A DNA stretch of 64,000 bases from Pseudarthrobacter sp. AL07 (GTDB lineage: Bacteria; Actinomycetota; Actinomycetes; Actinomycetales; Micrococcaceae): positions 124,001-188,000 of the forward strand of contig NZ_JASBRB010000004.1 of NCBI RefSeq assembly GCF_029960665.1. The letters are read 5' to 3'. The notes beneath the pieces are model-generated. The model had not been told where the DNA came from. It saw only the letters and a program-made list of their open reading frames with translations, and did no database searches. Of this stretch, positions 15,730 through 24,706 are shown piece by piece. Position numbers and translations under genes: made by a program. Numbering within the stretch: the stretch's first letter is position 1; every line of letters starts with the position of its first letter.

Positions 15730-17988
15730 TCATTGAGGATCCCCCAGCGCTTCAGAGACGGCACCCAGCAAGGCGTTGAACCGTGGGTTGGCAGGGAGGT
15801 CGTCGATGAGCACCGGCTTCCCGTCCGGATCACCGAGCGGGACCTGCCAGTTCGGGTACAGCGCTTCGGTGGTGCCGGGCTGGTTCTGCACGCGCCGCTC
15901 CCCCACGGCGTCCACCAGCGCCACGCCAAGAAGCACCGACGGCGTCTGGGCCAGCAGGCGGTGCAGCGCCTCTATGGTGCGTTCCTCGCTGCCGGTGCTG
16001 CCGTGGTTCCCCTCGGCGGAGGCGCCGGACGTGCCCCCATCCTCGGGCAGGAGGCCGCGTTCCCGCAGCAGCCCCATCATCTTTTCCAGCGTAGCCGTGT
16101 GGTCCGCCCGTTCCTCCGCCTCAGAGCGTTCCAGCAGGCCCAGCCTGCTGCGGAGCGCCACATGGTCGCCCGCCAGGTAGCCCGCGGTGGGCGGCAGGTC
16201 GTGGGTGTTGACGCTGGCGAGGGCCTGCGTCCGGTACCGTTCCGGTGGCAGGGGCGAATCGCCGTCGTTCTCGAACCAGAGGATGGACGTGCCCAGGATG
16301 CCGCGGGCAGCCAGATAGTCGCGCACCCACGGTTCGAAGGTTCCTAAGTCCTCGCCGATCACCACGGCGCCGGCACGCTGGGCCTCCAGCGCCAGGATGC
16401 CGATCAGTGCTTCGTGGTCGTACGTGACATAGGCGCCGTCACGCGGGGAGTTGCCAGCCGGCACCCACCAGAGGCGGAACAGGCCCAGCACGTGGTCCAC
16501 CCGGATGCCGCCGGCGTGCCGAAGCACGGTGGAGAGCATGTTGCGGAACGGTGCATAGCCGGCCTCCGCCAGACGGGAGGGATGCCACGGCGGCTGGTTC
16601 CAGTCCTGGCCCAGCTGGTTGTACATGTCCGGCGGCGCCCCCACGCTCATCCCGGGAGCCAGGACGTCACGCAGGGTCCAGGCGTCGGCGCTGCTGAGGT
16701 CAACGCCCACGGCGAGATCGTGCACCACACCCAGCCGCATCCCCGCCCGGCGCGCCGCCTGCTGCGCGTTCTCAAGCTGCTCGTCGCAGATCCACTGCAG
16801 CCAGCGGTGGAACCCGATCCTGTCCGCCAGCTTTCCGCGCAGCGACTCCGCGTCGGGCGAGCCCAACGCGGAGTCCGGATCGGTCCACAGCGGATGGTCC
16901 GGTGCCAGGTCTTCCCGGATAGCGGACCACAGGGCGAAGTCATCCAGCCCTGAGCCGGAGATCCGGCAGAATTCGTCGAACGCTGCCTGCCGTGCCGGCG
17001 AGCGCCTGGCGTGATAGAGCAGTTCCAGGGCCTGGAGCTTGGCGGCATACACGGCGTTGCGGTCCAGCCGTTCGCCGTCCTTGTTCAGGGCCTGGACCTG
17101 CTCTTGCAGGCTGTCCACTGCCGCGCGCTTACGCGGCTTCAGGTAGGCGATTTCCGGGATGGCCTCCACCCGGATGTACAGCGGGTTGAAGAAGCGCCGT
17201 GTGGACGGCGAGTAGGGCGAGGGCTGGACCGGCGGCACGGGTTCCGCGGCGTGCAGCGGGTTGACCAGGACATAGTCCGCACCACGGGCCCCGCTGAGCG
17301 TGGCCAGATCCGCGAGGTCGGCGAAGTCGCCGATCCCCCAGGACCGCTTGGACCGCACGGAGTAGAGCTGCGTGGCCAGGCCCCATCCCCGACGCTCCGC
17401 CAAGGAATCGGCGGTGGTGAGCCGCGCCGGAACCACCACCAGGGCACCCTTGGCTATGACGCCGCCGGACTCTGCCCGCAGCGTGTGCCAGCCCAGCGGC
17501 AACCCCTCCGGTAGCGCGAAGGTGGCCCGGCTGGTGGCCACGCCATCCACGTCCTGGGGCGTCGCCCAGAGATCCTGCTGGACGGCGTCCACCGGCTCGC
17601 CCGTGCCCGTTTCAAGCTCCACATGCAGGCGGGCCGTGGCCCCGTCCCGGACGTGGACGGGAACCAGTGCGGGTTCGCCCTGCTGAACCACGACGGCGGG
17701 GGGCAGCATCCGCCGCCACGGCGCCACTTCCGCCTCGACCAAAGCACTTTCGATCAGCTGGTTCGTGTGAGCGGGGACGCCCAGCGCTGCCAGGACCTTG
17801 ATCAGCGTCTCCGCGGCCACGCTGTGCGGCAGCCCGTCCCAGCCGTGGAACGAGGTGCCCACGCCGTGCGCGTCCGCCAAACTCTGGAGGAGTTGATGGT
17901 CCACGGGCTCATGACCGGCGGCATCGCCGCCGCCCGACGGTGCCGGTGTGCCGAAAATTTGAGCGTGCTGCTGGTCTGGAGTCTTCAT
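15730..17988 (-). CDS. malQ: 4-alpha-glucanotransferase (amylomaltase)
   Basis: This 752-aa GH77 enzyme carries an N-terminal beta-rich extension (residues 1-180) typical of actinobacterial MalQ and then the catalytic barrel. Motifs include SPYSPSTRRFFNPLYI, GIRVDHVLGLFRLWWVP with the nucleophile Asp, VIGEDLGTFEPWV with the acid/base Glu, and NTHDLPPTAGYLAG with the third acidic residue. It moves alpha-1,4-glucan segments between maltodextrins in glycogen and maltose metabolism. The ATG at 17988 follows GAGGCGGA. A broken LacI-type gene lies directly upstream on the same strand. Confidence 0.96.
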   Translation of the reverse strand: MKTPDQQHAQIFGTPAPSGGGDAAGHEPVDHQLLQSLADAHGVGTSFHGWDGLPHSVAAETLIKVLAALGVPAHTNQLIESALVEAEVAPWRRMLPPAVVVQQGEPALVPVHVRDGATARLHVELETGTGEPVDAVQQDLWATPQDVDGVATSRATFALPEGLPLGWHTLRAESGGVIAKGALVVVPARLTTADSLAERRGWGLATQLYSVRSKRSWGIGDFADLADLATLSGARGADYVLVNPLHAAEPVPPVQPSPYSPSTRRFFNPLYIRVEAIPEIAYLKPRKRAAVDSLQEQVQALNKDGERLDRNAVYAAKLQALELLYHARRSPARQAAFDEFCRISGSGLDDFALWSAIREDLAPDHPLWTDPDSALGSPDAESLRGKLADRIGFHRWLQWICDEQLENAQQAARRAGMRLGVVHDLAVGVDLSSADAWTLRDVLAPGMSVGAPPDMYNQLGQDWNQPPWHPSRLAEAGYAPFRNMLSTVLRHAGGIRVDHVLGLFRLWWVPAGNSPRDGAYVTYDHEALIGILALEAQRAGAVVIGEDLGTFEPWVRDYLAARGILGTSILWFENDGDSPLPPERYRTQALASVNTHDLPPTAGYLAGDHVALRSRLGLLERSEAEERADHTATLEKMMGLLRERGLLPEDGGTSGASAEGNHGSTGSEERTIEALHRLLAQTPSVLLGVALVDAVGERRVQNQPGTTEALYPNWQVPLGDPDGKPVLIDDLPANPRFNALLGAVSEALGDPQ

Positions 17989-18103
17989 GGAATGTCCGCC
18001 TCGCCTGGTGTGTTGGGCCCGAACCTACATTGCTTGTTGACGCACGGGAGCAACACGCCCCCGCGCACGACTGTTGCAGCCAACGATAGTCGGGCGGCAG
18101 CCC

Positions 18104-18933
18104 TCAGGGCGCCGAATCCCGGATTTTCAGGACGAAGCCCGCCTCCGCGTGGACCCCGCCTGCCCCCCGCTTCCAGCCCGTCAATCCGGTCGATCAGCAG
18201 GCCGATGGACCGTTCTGCAATCTCGTCCACGCCGGGCGACACGGTGGTAAGCGACGGCGAGGCGAATCGTGCCTCCTCAATATCGTCAAAGCCCACCACC
18301 GCAACATCGCTTGGCACCTTCACGCCACGGACGAGCAGTTCATGCATGGCGACCGGCAGCGCCCGCCGACTCGCCGGGCCGGGCGCCGAGCACGGCGATA
18401 CGACGGCGGCCTCCCGCCAGCAGGTGGGCGGCGAGGGAGTGGGCGGCGTCCCGGTTTCTCATGGTGACCAGATCCAGCCGAGAATCCAGAATGTGCTCGC
18501 CGAGCAGCACCACCGGCTTTGTGCCGCGGTGGGAGGCAACGGCGTCGGCCCCCACGACCAGGGGCGTGAACAGCAGGCCATCGGTCAACTGCCGCAGGGG
18601 ACCTTGCAGGGCACCGAGTTCGTTGGCTTCCAGTGCGACGGATTGTTCCACGAGCACCCGGTAGCCGCGCCGCTCCGCCGCCGTCATCACCCGCGAGGCC
18701 AGTTCCGCGTAGTACGGTGCCGCGAGGTCGGACAGCATCAGGCCCAGCATGCGGGTCTTCCCCGAGCGCAAGCTGCGGGCCGTCAGGTTCGCCTCGTAGC
18801 CCAGTTCGGCGATGGCGTCCTGGACCCGCTGTCTGGTGGCCGGCCGGATAAACTCGTAGTCGTTGAGCACGTTCGACACGGTCTTCAACAACACCCCGGC
18901 CGCGCGCGCCACATCGTTCATGGTCACTGCCAC
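18104..18933 (-). pseudogene. LacI-family regulator gene with internal deletion and frameshifts
   Basis: The 5' part is intact: a LacI helix-turn-helix (VTMNDVARAAGVLLKTVSNV, then FIRPATRQRVQDAIAELGYE) and half of the periplasmic-binding-like domain up to GRRRIAVLGARPGESAGAAG. After that the frame breaks. The homology resumes in another frame with MHELLVRGVKVPSDVAVVGF and DDIEEARFASPSLTTVSPGV, so about 55-60 residues are missing. A second shift restores EAGFVLKIRDSAP and a stop at 18104. The gene was probably a sugar-responsive repressor, perhaps of the malQ region. The recognition helix VLLKT replaces the usual VSVKT. Confidence 0.8.
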
Positions 18934-18939
18934 GGTTGG

Positions 18940-19524
18940 TCAGCCCTGGGCAGCCTTGGCCGCCGCCTTTGCTGCCTGCTTGCTGGCCCTCACCTTAACG
19001 AGCGATTCAGGACTCACGATGTCCGCAACCGACAGGAAGGCGTCCTCCTGGCCGTAATGGCCGGCGGCCTCGCGCCAGCCCGGGGCGCTCAGCCCGCGCT
19101 GCTTCCCGAGGAGTGCAAGGAAGATTTTTGCCTTCTGCTCCCCGAATCCTGGCAGTGCCTGCAGACGGCGCAGCACCTCCGCGCCGTCGGGATCGCCCTT
19201 GGTCCAGATCAGCGTCGCGTCGCCGTCCCAGTCCCGCTGCACTGTTTCGGCGAGCGCCTGGACACGACCCGCCATCGAACCAGGGAACCGGTGCACCGCG
19301 GGCCGTTCCTTGAACACCTCAACGAACGCCTGGGGTTCATACGCGGCAACGGCGGCCGGGGCAATGGACCCGATCCGGGCCCGGATCTTCTCCGGCCCGG
19401 CAAAGGCGGATTCCATGGTGACCTGCTGGTCCAGCAGCATACCTGTCAGCAGCGCGAACGCGTCATCGGTCAGCAGTTGGTCGGCGGCCGGGTCACCGGT
19501 GATATGCAGTTCCATGGCCCTCAT
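18940..19524 (-). CDS. HhH-GPD-type base-excision DNA glycosylase
   Basis: This 194-aa protein is of a short actinobacterial HhH-GPD family, often mislabelled HesB. It shows DDAFALLTGMLLDQQVTMES (the glycosylase entry helices), FVEVFKERPAVHRFPGSMAGR and the helix-hairpin-helix RRLQALPGFGEQKAKIFLAL. A Lys/Ala-rich tail ends the protein. It likely removes damaged bases from DNA. The start is the ATG at 19524, 7 nt after GGGAGG; a longer upstream frame is antisense debris. It ends 6 nt before the broken LacI gene. Confidence 0.85.
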   Translation of the reverse strand: MRAMELHITGDPAADQLLTDDAFALLTGMLLDQQVTMESAFAGPEKIRARIGSIAPAAVAAYEPQAFVEVFKERPAVHRFPGSMAGRVQALAETVQRDWDGDATLIWTKGDPDGAEVLRRLQALPGFGEQKAKIFLALLGKQRGLSAPGWREAAGHYGQEDAFLSVADIVSPESLVKVRASKQAAKAAAKAAQG

Positions 19525-19541
19525 CTTTCCACCTCCCGCGG

Positions 19542-19690
19542 CTAGGAATCGAGGGCCAGCCGGATCCTGGACCAGGACACCGCCGGGAGTTCCGCGGTGA
19601 GCCAGCCGCCCTTGGCTTTGACGCTCACGTTCTGCGCGGGCAGGACCGACGTCGAGTCCTCCACCGTCGCCTGCCACGTAGACGGAAAAA
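19542..19690 (-). pseudogene. C-terminal remnant of a glycoside hydrolase gene
   Basis: The - strand reads STWQATVEDSTSVLPAQNVS, then VKAKGGWLTAELPAVSWSRI and RLALDS, then a TAG at 19544-19542. It resembles the C-terminal beta-sandwich of GH51-type alpha-L-arabinofuranosidases (the LPA.S...IRL ending). About 48 codons survive, with no start. The family call is tentative. Confidence 0.5.
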
Positions 19691-19720
19691 CAAGTACTAC
19701 CTAACTTGAAAAACAAGTAC
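19685..19720. promoter_or_regulatory. Direct repeats and dyad of unknown role
   Basis: GAAAAACAAGTAC occurs at 19685-19697 and 19708-19720, 23 bp apart. The second copy is part of a perfect dyad, ACTTG-AAAAA-CAAGT (19704-19718). AT-rich spaced repeats in GC-rich DNA suggest a regulator site, perhaps left over from the lost glycoside hydrolase gene. Confidence 0.4.
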
Positions 19721-19849
19721 CGATTACGCGGTCGCCGGGGACGCGTCCGAACTACCGTCGACTAGGAGCACAGACTCGCACATCGCGTTCGATTGGATGT
19801 CTCACCAGGGGGTTGTGAGAAGGATGAATACACCATCTGGCAACCGCGC

Positions 19850-19940
19850 TTTCCCGTCCCAAGGGGGACGGGAAGTAAGCGGGGCCGGCGACGAGGAGGT
19901 CTTCGAGACCAAGGCCTCTCCCCCAGCCGTCGCCGGCCCT
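19850..19940 (+). ncRNA. Candidate structured leader RNA upstream of the GAF-ANTAR gene
   Basis: Three nested hairpins occur within 90 nt. TTCCCGTCCC-AAGG-GGGACGGGAA (19851-19874) is a perfect 10-bp stem with a tetraloop. GGGCCGGCGACG (19882-19893) pairs perfectly with CGTCGCCGGCCC (19928-19939). Inside it lies GGTCT-TCG-AGACC (19898-19910). It ends about 70 nt before the start of a protein with an RNA-binding ANTAR domain. Whether it is transcribed is unknown. Confidence 0.4.
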
Positions 19941-20008
19941 CCGTTCTCCACTGGTCACATCCACCGCACGCCGCCAGCCGGATCCCGGTGACCCATGGCG
20001 AGGCGGAC

Positions 20009-20923
20009 ATGAAGTCCCGTTCCGAAGCGTCCCCGGCGCACTCGTCGGCAGGCAGGCGTCCGGCGTCTGCTCATCCGACACAGCGCGCCATCCAGCATGG
20101 AGTCCCCCCTGCGGGGCCGGCAGCAATCACGGACCGCAGACCCAGCCCGGCACCGGGCGGTCATCCGGGCGCGGACTCGGCCGTGAAAGCGATCACCTCC
20201 GGGCTGCTCGGGGCCGATGGGCTTATCCCCGATCTGGTCACCGGCTCGACGGACCTTCCCGACTCCTTGGAGACCCTGGTCCACCTCGCGGCGGCCGCGC
20301 TGAGCCAACTCGCCGGTGCCCCCATCGAATGTGCCCTGGTCCTGAACCGGGTTAAACGCGCCAGAGCCACCGCGGGAACCGGCACACGGCCCGTAGCCTT
20401 GGCCCGGCTGGAAACGGAGGCCGGCGAAGGCCCCCTGACCGACGCCCTCACGGGCACGGGTACCGCTGCCATGAACCACGTGGGCTCCGACTTTCGCTGG
20501 GCACGCTACAGGCCGTATCTCCAGGACGCCGGCTTCGGCAGCGTCCTGGGACTTCGGCTTTCACTTGATGAGGGCACCGAGGCTGCCATCGCCTTCTTCG
20601 CAGCCGGCTGCCAAGCGTTCCCGCTGCCCGTGATCGCCGAGGCCCGCAGCTTCACTGACCTGGCGTCCCGCGGCCTCAGGCTGGCCCTTGAGCTGCAGTC
20701 GGCCAGCACCAGGGCGTCGGATCTGCAGTCAGCATTGAAAAGCCGGACGTCCATCGATATTGCCTGCGGTGTCATCATGGCGCAGAACAGGTGTTCCTAC
20801 AACGACGCGATTGCCATCATCTCCAAGGCATCCAGCCACCGGAACATCAAGCTCCGCAAGGTGGCCGAGGGCATCCTGGCCAGCCTGCCGGGCGGTGCGC
20901 CGGACACTCATTTCGAACATTAG
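20009..20923 (+). CDS. GAF and ANTAR domain regulator
   Basis: This 304-aa protein has a disordered N-terminus (1-55), a GAF-like sensor domain (about 60-235, DSLETLVHLAAAALSQLAGA; FRWARYRPYLQDAGFGSVLG) and a C-terminal ANTAR domain (about 240-295, SRTSIDIACGVIMAQNRCSY, then AIAIISKASSHRNIKLRKVA). ANTAR domains bind paired RNA hairpins and prevent termination. The ATG at 20009 follows GGCGAGG; a longer open frame from 19793 would run through the hairpin-rich leader and is rejected. Same architecture class as the two genes at 57905-59335. Confidence 0.85.
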   Translation: MKSRSEASPAHSSAGRRPASAHPTQRAIQHGVPPAGPAAITDRRPSPAPGGHPGADSAVKAITSGLLGADGLIPDLVTGSTDLPDSLETLVHLAAAALSQLAGAPIECALVLNRVKRARATAGTGTRPVALARLETEAGEGPLTDALTGTGTAAMNHVGSDFRWARYRPYLQDAGFGSVLGLRLSLDEGTEAAIAFFAAGCQAFPLPVIAEARSFTDLASRGLRLALELQSASTRASDLQSALKSRTSIDIACGVIMAQNRCSYNDAIAIISKASSHRNIKLRKVAEGILASLPGGAPDTHFEH

Positions 20924-20939
20924 GCTCCCGCTGTACGAC

Positions 20940-20972
20940 AGAAGACCAGAGACGGAGTGTCTCTGGTCTTCT
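20940..20972. terminator. Perfect 14-bp hairpin between GAF-ANTAR gene and tRNA
   Basis: AGAAGACCAGAGAC-GGAGT-GTCTCTGGTCTTCT is a 14-bp perfect stem. It lies at the 3' ends of two convergent units and has no U-run, so it probably serves as a bidirectional barrier. Confidence 0.7.
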
Positions 20973-20979
20973 GCGTGGG

Positions 20980-21052
20980 TGGGCCCTGTGGGGATCGAAC
21001 CCACGACCCACGGATTAAAAGTCCGATGCTCTACCAACTGAGCTAAAGGCCC
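20980..21052 (-). tRNA. tRNA-Lys (anticodon TTT)
   Basis: The - strand folds as a cloverleaf: acceptor GGGCCTT with AGGGCCC (one G-U pair), D arm GCTCAGTTGGTAGAGC, anticodon loop CTTTTAA giving TTT, and T arm GTGGG-TTCGATC-CCCAC. The discriminator base is A. CCA is not encoded (ACCC follows). Confidence 0.96.
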
Positions 21053-21255
21053 CAGCTGACCGACAAACGACCGATCAGCCCAGTCCATTTCTGGACGTAG
21101 AATACTTTACCCCACACACGGGGCGGGTTTGGCACGCAGGTGTGCGCCGCCGTCGTACGTTCCGTATTCCGCACAGCGTCACCGGCGCTGGCAAGGTGCA
21201 TCCTGGCTGCGAACAGCACTCGATTTCCCGCGCGGCACAGGAGTAGCGTGGGGGC

Positions 21256-21915
21256 ATGAGCGAACAAGCAGGACCCAGTCACTACGGCGGAGCCAACCGG
21301 CATCACAAGCCCAAGCCGTTCGCCCCCATCGACTTTGAGCCGTTCGCAGGCGGTCCGGATCCTGCGCGCGTGTCCGAGGCCGCCCACCTCGCTGCCCAGG
21401 CTCTGGTGCGCCACGGACGCGACAGCGACGATCCCGTCATCACCGAACGCCTGGTCAAGCTGACGGACGAGCAGGGCCTGGAGGCCATCGCGGAGATGTG
21501 GGCCGAAAGCCCGGCGCGTTCGCTGCCCGGCGCCCTCTGGCGGCTGTACGCCCTGCGCGCCGCCACTGTCCAGGACCCGGAACGGATCTCCGTGTACTTC
21601 CGCGCGGGCAAGGACACCGCTCAGGTCTCCCATGTAGTGGCCGGCGCCGCCGAACCGCCTGGAGCCGAAGAAATGCGGGCCATGGCGGACGCCATTCTTT
21701 CCGGAGCGTTCGACGGCGAGTTCGACGTCGCGTTGGAGCGTTCTGCCGCATTCTGCCGCGTGGTGGCGCTCGGCCAGGCGACGATTGCCGACGGTGCCGA
21801 GCTCGGCAACGAGGCCCATGCGAGCAAGCTCACGCGCAACTCGCACCAGCTCGTGAAGACCGCCGAGGACCTTGAGCACGCGGCGAATGCCTGGCGATTG
21901 GGCGAGCTCGACTGA
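21256..21915 (+). CDS. Conserved actinobacterial protein of unknown function
   Basis: This 219-aa soluble protein has repeated helical stretches: VSEAAHLAAQALVRHGRDSD, LEAIAEMWAESPARSLPGAL, WRLYALRAATVQDPERISVY and a Leu/Ala-rich C-terminus. Homologues in related actinobacteria are conserved but uncharacterised, and are sometimes wrongly labelled as an RNA polymerase subunit. TAGCGT (21244-21249) lies exactly 6 nt before the ATG, pointing to a leaderless transcript. Confidence 0.75.
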   Translation: MSEQAGPSHYGGANRHHKPKPFAPIDFEPFAGGPDPARVSEAAHLAAQALVRHGRDSDDPVITERLVKLTDEQGLEAIAEMWAESPARSLPGALWRLYALRAATVQDPERISVYFRAGKDTAQVSHVVAGAAEPPGAEEMRAMADAILSGAFDGEFDVALERSAAFCRVVALGQATIADGAELGNEAHASKLTRNSHQLVKTAEDLEHAANAWRLGELD

Positions 21916-22089
21916 ACCACCGGCGCCGATCTGTCAATGTTGACTTGGGCCAGGCAACGTAGAACACTGAAACTGGTGTCGAGCCGCGAAACCCCCGGGC
22001 TTCAACAATTAGCCGCCTAGAGCGGCCTACCGCCGAGAGGCGTATCCGGTTCGGCACCATTTTTATGCCTGTTTTCAGGCCACGGCCGC

Positions 22090-22095
22090 TAGAAT
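22090..22095 (+). promoter_or_regulatory. -10 element of the DUF47-PiT operon
   Basis: TAGAAT in an otherwise GC-rich region would place the transcript start near 22102 and give a leader of about 75 nt before the GTG at 22176. Confidence 0.45.
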
Positions 22096-22175
22096 CAACA
22101 CAGTTGCTGGCCTGCGTCAAGTCACAAGCGGGCGGCCCACCACCCCTGCACATCCCCGGAGACCGGTATCCCAAC

Positions 22176-22793
22176 GTGAAGCTGCGCCTTTTTCCCCAGG
22201 AGCCCGCAGGGCTGACCTTGCTGTCCCAGATGGCCCAGCAAATCGTGCATGCCAGCGCCACCATGGCAGAGATCCTGGGCGTACCCGCCACTGAGCACGC
22301 CAAACTCGTGGACGACATGCACAACCACGAAGCCAAGTCCGCCGAACTGCATTTCGCCTTGCTCACCCACATGCGCACGAGCTTTGTGAACCCGCTCCCC
22401 CGCGAAGACATGTATGCTCTGTCCCGATACCTGAACGAGGCTCTCGAGAAACTGGACGGCGCTGCGGAGCTTGTGTCCCTGTATCAGCTTGACCGCCTGC
22501 CCCGGCGCGCCGCAGACCAGCTTGAGATCATCAGCCGGCAAGCCGAGCTCACCGTGGACGCCATGCGCCAGCTCAACAACCTCGACGACCTCGAGGATTA
22601 CTGGATTGAGATTCTCAGGCTGGCCAAACGCGCCGAACGGACCCACCGGATCTGGGTAGCGGACATGATCCGGGACATGAAATGGGCGCAGTATTCCCGT
22701 AACCGCGACGTCGCCAACCAACTGGTCGAAGTCACCAAGGACATGCGCCGCATCGCTACCCAGGTAGGCAGCATCATCGTCAAGGAATCCTGA
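22176..22793 (+). CDS. DUF47 (PhoU-like) phosphate-transport accessory protein
   Basis: This 205-aa all-helical protein of the DUF47/PhoU-like family begins MKLRLFPQEPAGLTLLSQMA. The metal-binding helices contain EHAKLVDDMHNHEAKSAELH, PLPREDMYALSRYLNEALEK and AKRAERTHRIWVADMIRDMK. DUF47 proteins are encoded next to PiT transporters and are thought to control them. The start is GTG at 22176, chosen by family alignment; no strong ribosome site is visible. One base separates it from the PiT start. Confidence 0.9.
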   Translation: MKLRLFPQEPAGLTLLSQMAQQIVHASATMAEILGVPATEHAKLVDDMHNHEAKSAELHFALLTHMRTSFVNPLPREDMYALSRYLNEALEKLDGAAELVSLYQLDRLPRRAADQLEIISRQAELTVDAMRQLNNLDDLEDYWIEILRLAKRAERTHRIWVADMIRDMKWAQYSRNRDVANQLVEVTKDMRRIATQVGSIIVKES

Positions 22794-22794
22794 C

Positions 22795-23808
22795 GTGACA
22801 GCAGTGATTTTCGGCGTTGTGGTGATGTTGACCGCGGGATTTGGCTTCCTGAACGGCTTCAGGGATGCCTCCACGTCCGCTGCCCTGGCGGTCCGCACCC
22901 GGGCGCTCACGCCAAGCGTGGCCGTGCTGCTTGCGGCCTTCTTCAACTTCCTGGGCGCCCTGCTCAGCGCCAGCCTGGCGGTCACCATCAGCCAGACCTG
23001 GATCAGCCTTCCAGAGGGCACCAGCGGCCTTAGCATCCTGGTTGCAGGGCTCGCGAGCGCCTGCGTCTGGGGCGTCCTGCTTTGGTGGCGCGGCATCCCG
23101 GCGTCCTCCACCCATGCCCTGGTGGGGGGGCTGGGCGGCGCCGGCCTGGCCAGCTTGGCCGTGGGTGGCCCCGGCGTTGGCGGGGTAGACCAGTCACTGC
23201 TGTTCCAAGTTGTTCTGCCGCTGCTGTTGTCACCGCTGGTTGCGTACAGCGGCGCGTTCCTGCTGGTTCTCCCGGTCACGTGGGCGGCGCGCTACGCCCA
23301 GCCCAGCGTGATCAACCAACGCTTCCGGCGCAGCCAGTCCATCGCCGCCGGCGCCGTAGCATTCGGTCACGGCCTGCAGGACGGCCAGCGGATCAGTGCC
23401 GTACTGCTGCTGGCACTGTTGGCGGCTGGCTATTCCGACGACGGCACTATGCCCATGTGGGTGGCGCTGCTCTCAGCGGTGATGATCACGGTGGGAACGC
23501 TTTTCGGCGGCTGGCGGATCTCCCAAACCATCGGCTACAAAATCACCCGGGTTGACCCGTTGCGGGGCTCCGTGGCCCAGATCTTCAGCGCGTTGATCCT
23601 GTTCGTGGGCGCCATCGGACTGCACTGGCCTGTGTCCACCACCCACACCGTGACGTCCGCCGTGCTGGGCGCCGGCGAGAACCAGAACTTCTCCGTGACA
23701 AACAGGAAGCTGGTGATCCGGATTCTGGGGCTGTGGGTCCTGACCCCCGTGGCAACCGCCTCCGGGGCGTTCGTGCTGGCCCTTGCGTTGTCACCATTGG
23801 CTGCCTGA
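22795..23808 (+). CDS. PiT-family low-affinity inorganic phosphate transporter
   Basis: This 337-aa polytopic protein has the duplicated PiT signature: [20 protein letters not shown] near the N-terminus and [16 protein letters not shown] in the second half, with about ten helices. The usual GANDxAN motif appears as GFRDAST. It imports metal-phosphate with H+. The GTG start is 1 nt after the DUF47 stop, so the two genes form one operon, convergent with pstB. Confidence 0.9.
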   Translation: MTAVIFGVVVMLTAGFGFLNGFRDASTSAALAVRTRALTPSVAVLLAAFFNFLGALLSASLAVTISQTWISLPEGTSGLSILVAGLASACVWGVLLWWRGIPASSTHALVGGLGGAGLASLAVGGPGVGGVDQSLLFQVVLPLLLSPLVAYSGAFLLVLPVTWAARYAQPSVINQRFRRSQSIAAGAVAFGHGLQDGQRISAVLLLALLAAGYSDDGTMPMWVALLSAVMITVGTLFGGWRISQTIGYKITRVDPLRGSVAQIFSALILFVGAIGLHWPVSTTHTVTSAVLGAGENQNFSVTNRKLVIRILGLWVLTPVATASGAFVLALALSPLAA

Positions 23809-23846
23809 GGGCAGGCCTTCAACGCCGCATTTGGCGGCGGTGGGGA

Positions 23847-24626
23847 CTAGCCGAAGCGGCCGGAGACGTAGTCCTCCGTGGCTTTCACGGCGGGGTTGTT
23901 GAAGATGGTCTGGGTGTTCCCGTATTCGATCAGCTTGCCCGGCTTGCCGGTACCGGCAATGTTGAAGAACGCCGTCTTTTCCGAAACGCGGGCGGCCTGC
24001 TGCATGTTGTGGGTCACTATCACCACGGTGTACTGGTCCTTGAGATCGTTGATAAGGTCCTCGATGGCCAGCGTGGAGATCGGGTCCAGCGCCGAGCACG
24101 GCTCGTCCATGAGGATCACCTGCGGTTCCACCGCAATGGCACGGGCGATGCAGAGTCGCTGCTGCTGGCCGCCTGACAGGCCGGATCCGGGCTTCTCCAG
24201 GCGGTCCTTGACCTCGTTCCAGAGGTTGGCGCTCCGGAGGGAGCTCTCCACGAGGACGTCGGCCTCGCCCTTGGAGATCTTTTTGTTGTTCAGCTTCACG
24301 CCGGCCAGCACGTTGTCGCGGATGGACATGGTGGGGAACGGGTTGGGCCGCTGGAAGACCATGCCGATCTGCGAACGCACGGTCACGGGGTCCACGCCGG
24401 GGCCGTAAAGGTTGTCGCCGTCCATCAGGACTTCACCTTCGACGCGGGCGCCGGGCAGAACCTCGTGCATGCGGTTCAGGGTGCGCAGGAACGTTGACTT
24501 ACCACAGCCTGAGGGACCGATGAAGGCCGTTACGGACTTGGCTTCGATGTTGATGCTGACATCCTCCACGGCCAGAAAATCGCCGTAGTACACGTTCAGG
24601 TCTTTGACGTCGATGCGCTTAGACAT
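23847..24626 (-). CDS. pstB: Phosphate ABC transporter ATP-binding protein
   Basis: This 259-aa ABC ATPase matches PstB closely: Walker [18 protein letters not shown] (about 33), signature [16 protein letters not shown] (about 148), Walker [14 protein letters not shown] and the switch His in [14 protein letters not shown]. It powers phosphate import with PstA and PstC. Last gene of pstSCAB; a PhoU gene does not follow here. Confidence 0.97.
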   Translation of the reverse strand: MSKRIDVKDLNVYYGDFLAVEDVSINIEAKSVTAFIGPSGCGKSTFLRTLNRMHEVLPGARVEGEVLMDGDNLYGPGVDPVTVRSQIGMVFQRPNPFPTMSIRDNVLAGVKLNNKKISKGEADVLVESSLRSANLWNEVKDRLEKPGSGLSGGQQQRLCIARAIAVEPQVILMDEPCSALDPISTLAIEDLINDLKDQYTVVIVTHNMQQAARVSEKTAFFNIAGTGKPGKLIEYGNTQTIFNNPAVKATEDYVSGRFG

Positions 24627-24706
24627 GGTGTTCCTTCACTTGCTGGGGTATGGATTGAAGTCTAGGGTTTGGCCGCGAGGACCGGAATGGCCTGCTGAGA
24701 ATATTT

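Noticed and set aside
17623..19545. A 640-codon open frame on the + strand
   Set aside because: It overlaps malQ, the lacI remnant and the HhH-GPD gene in antisense, and its protein is His/Arg/Gly-rich without a recognisable domain.
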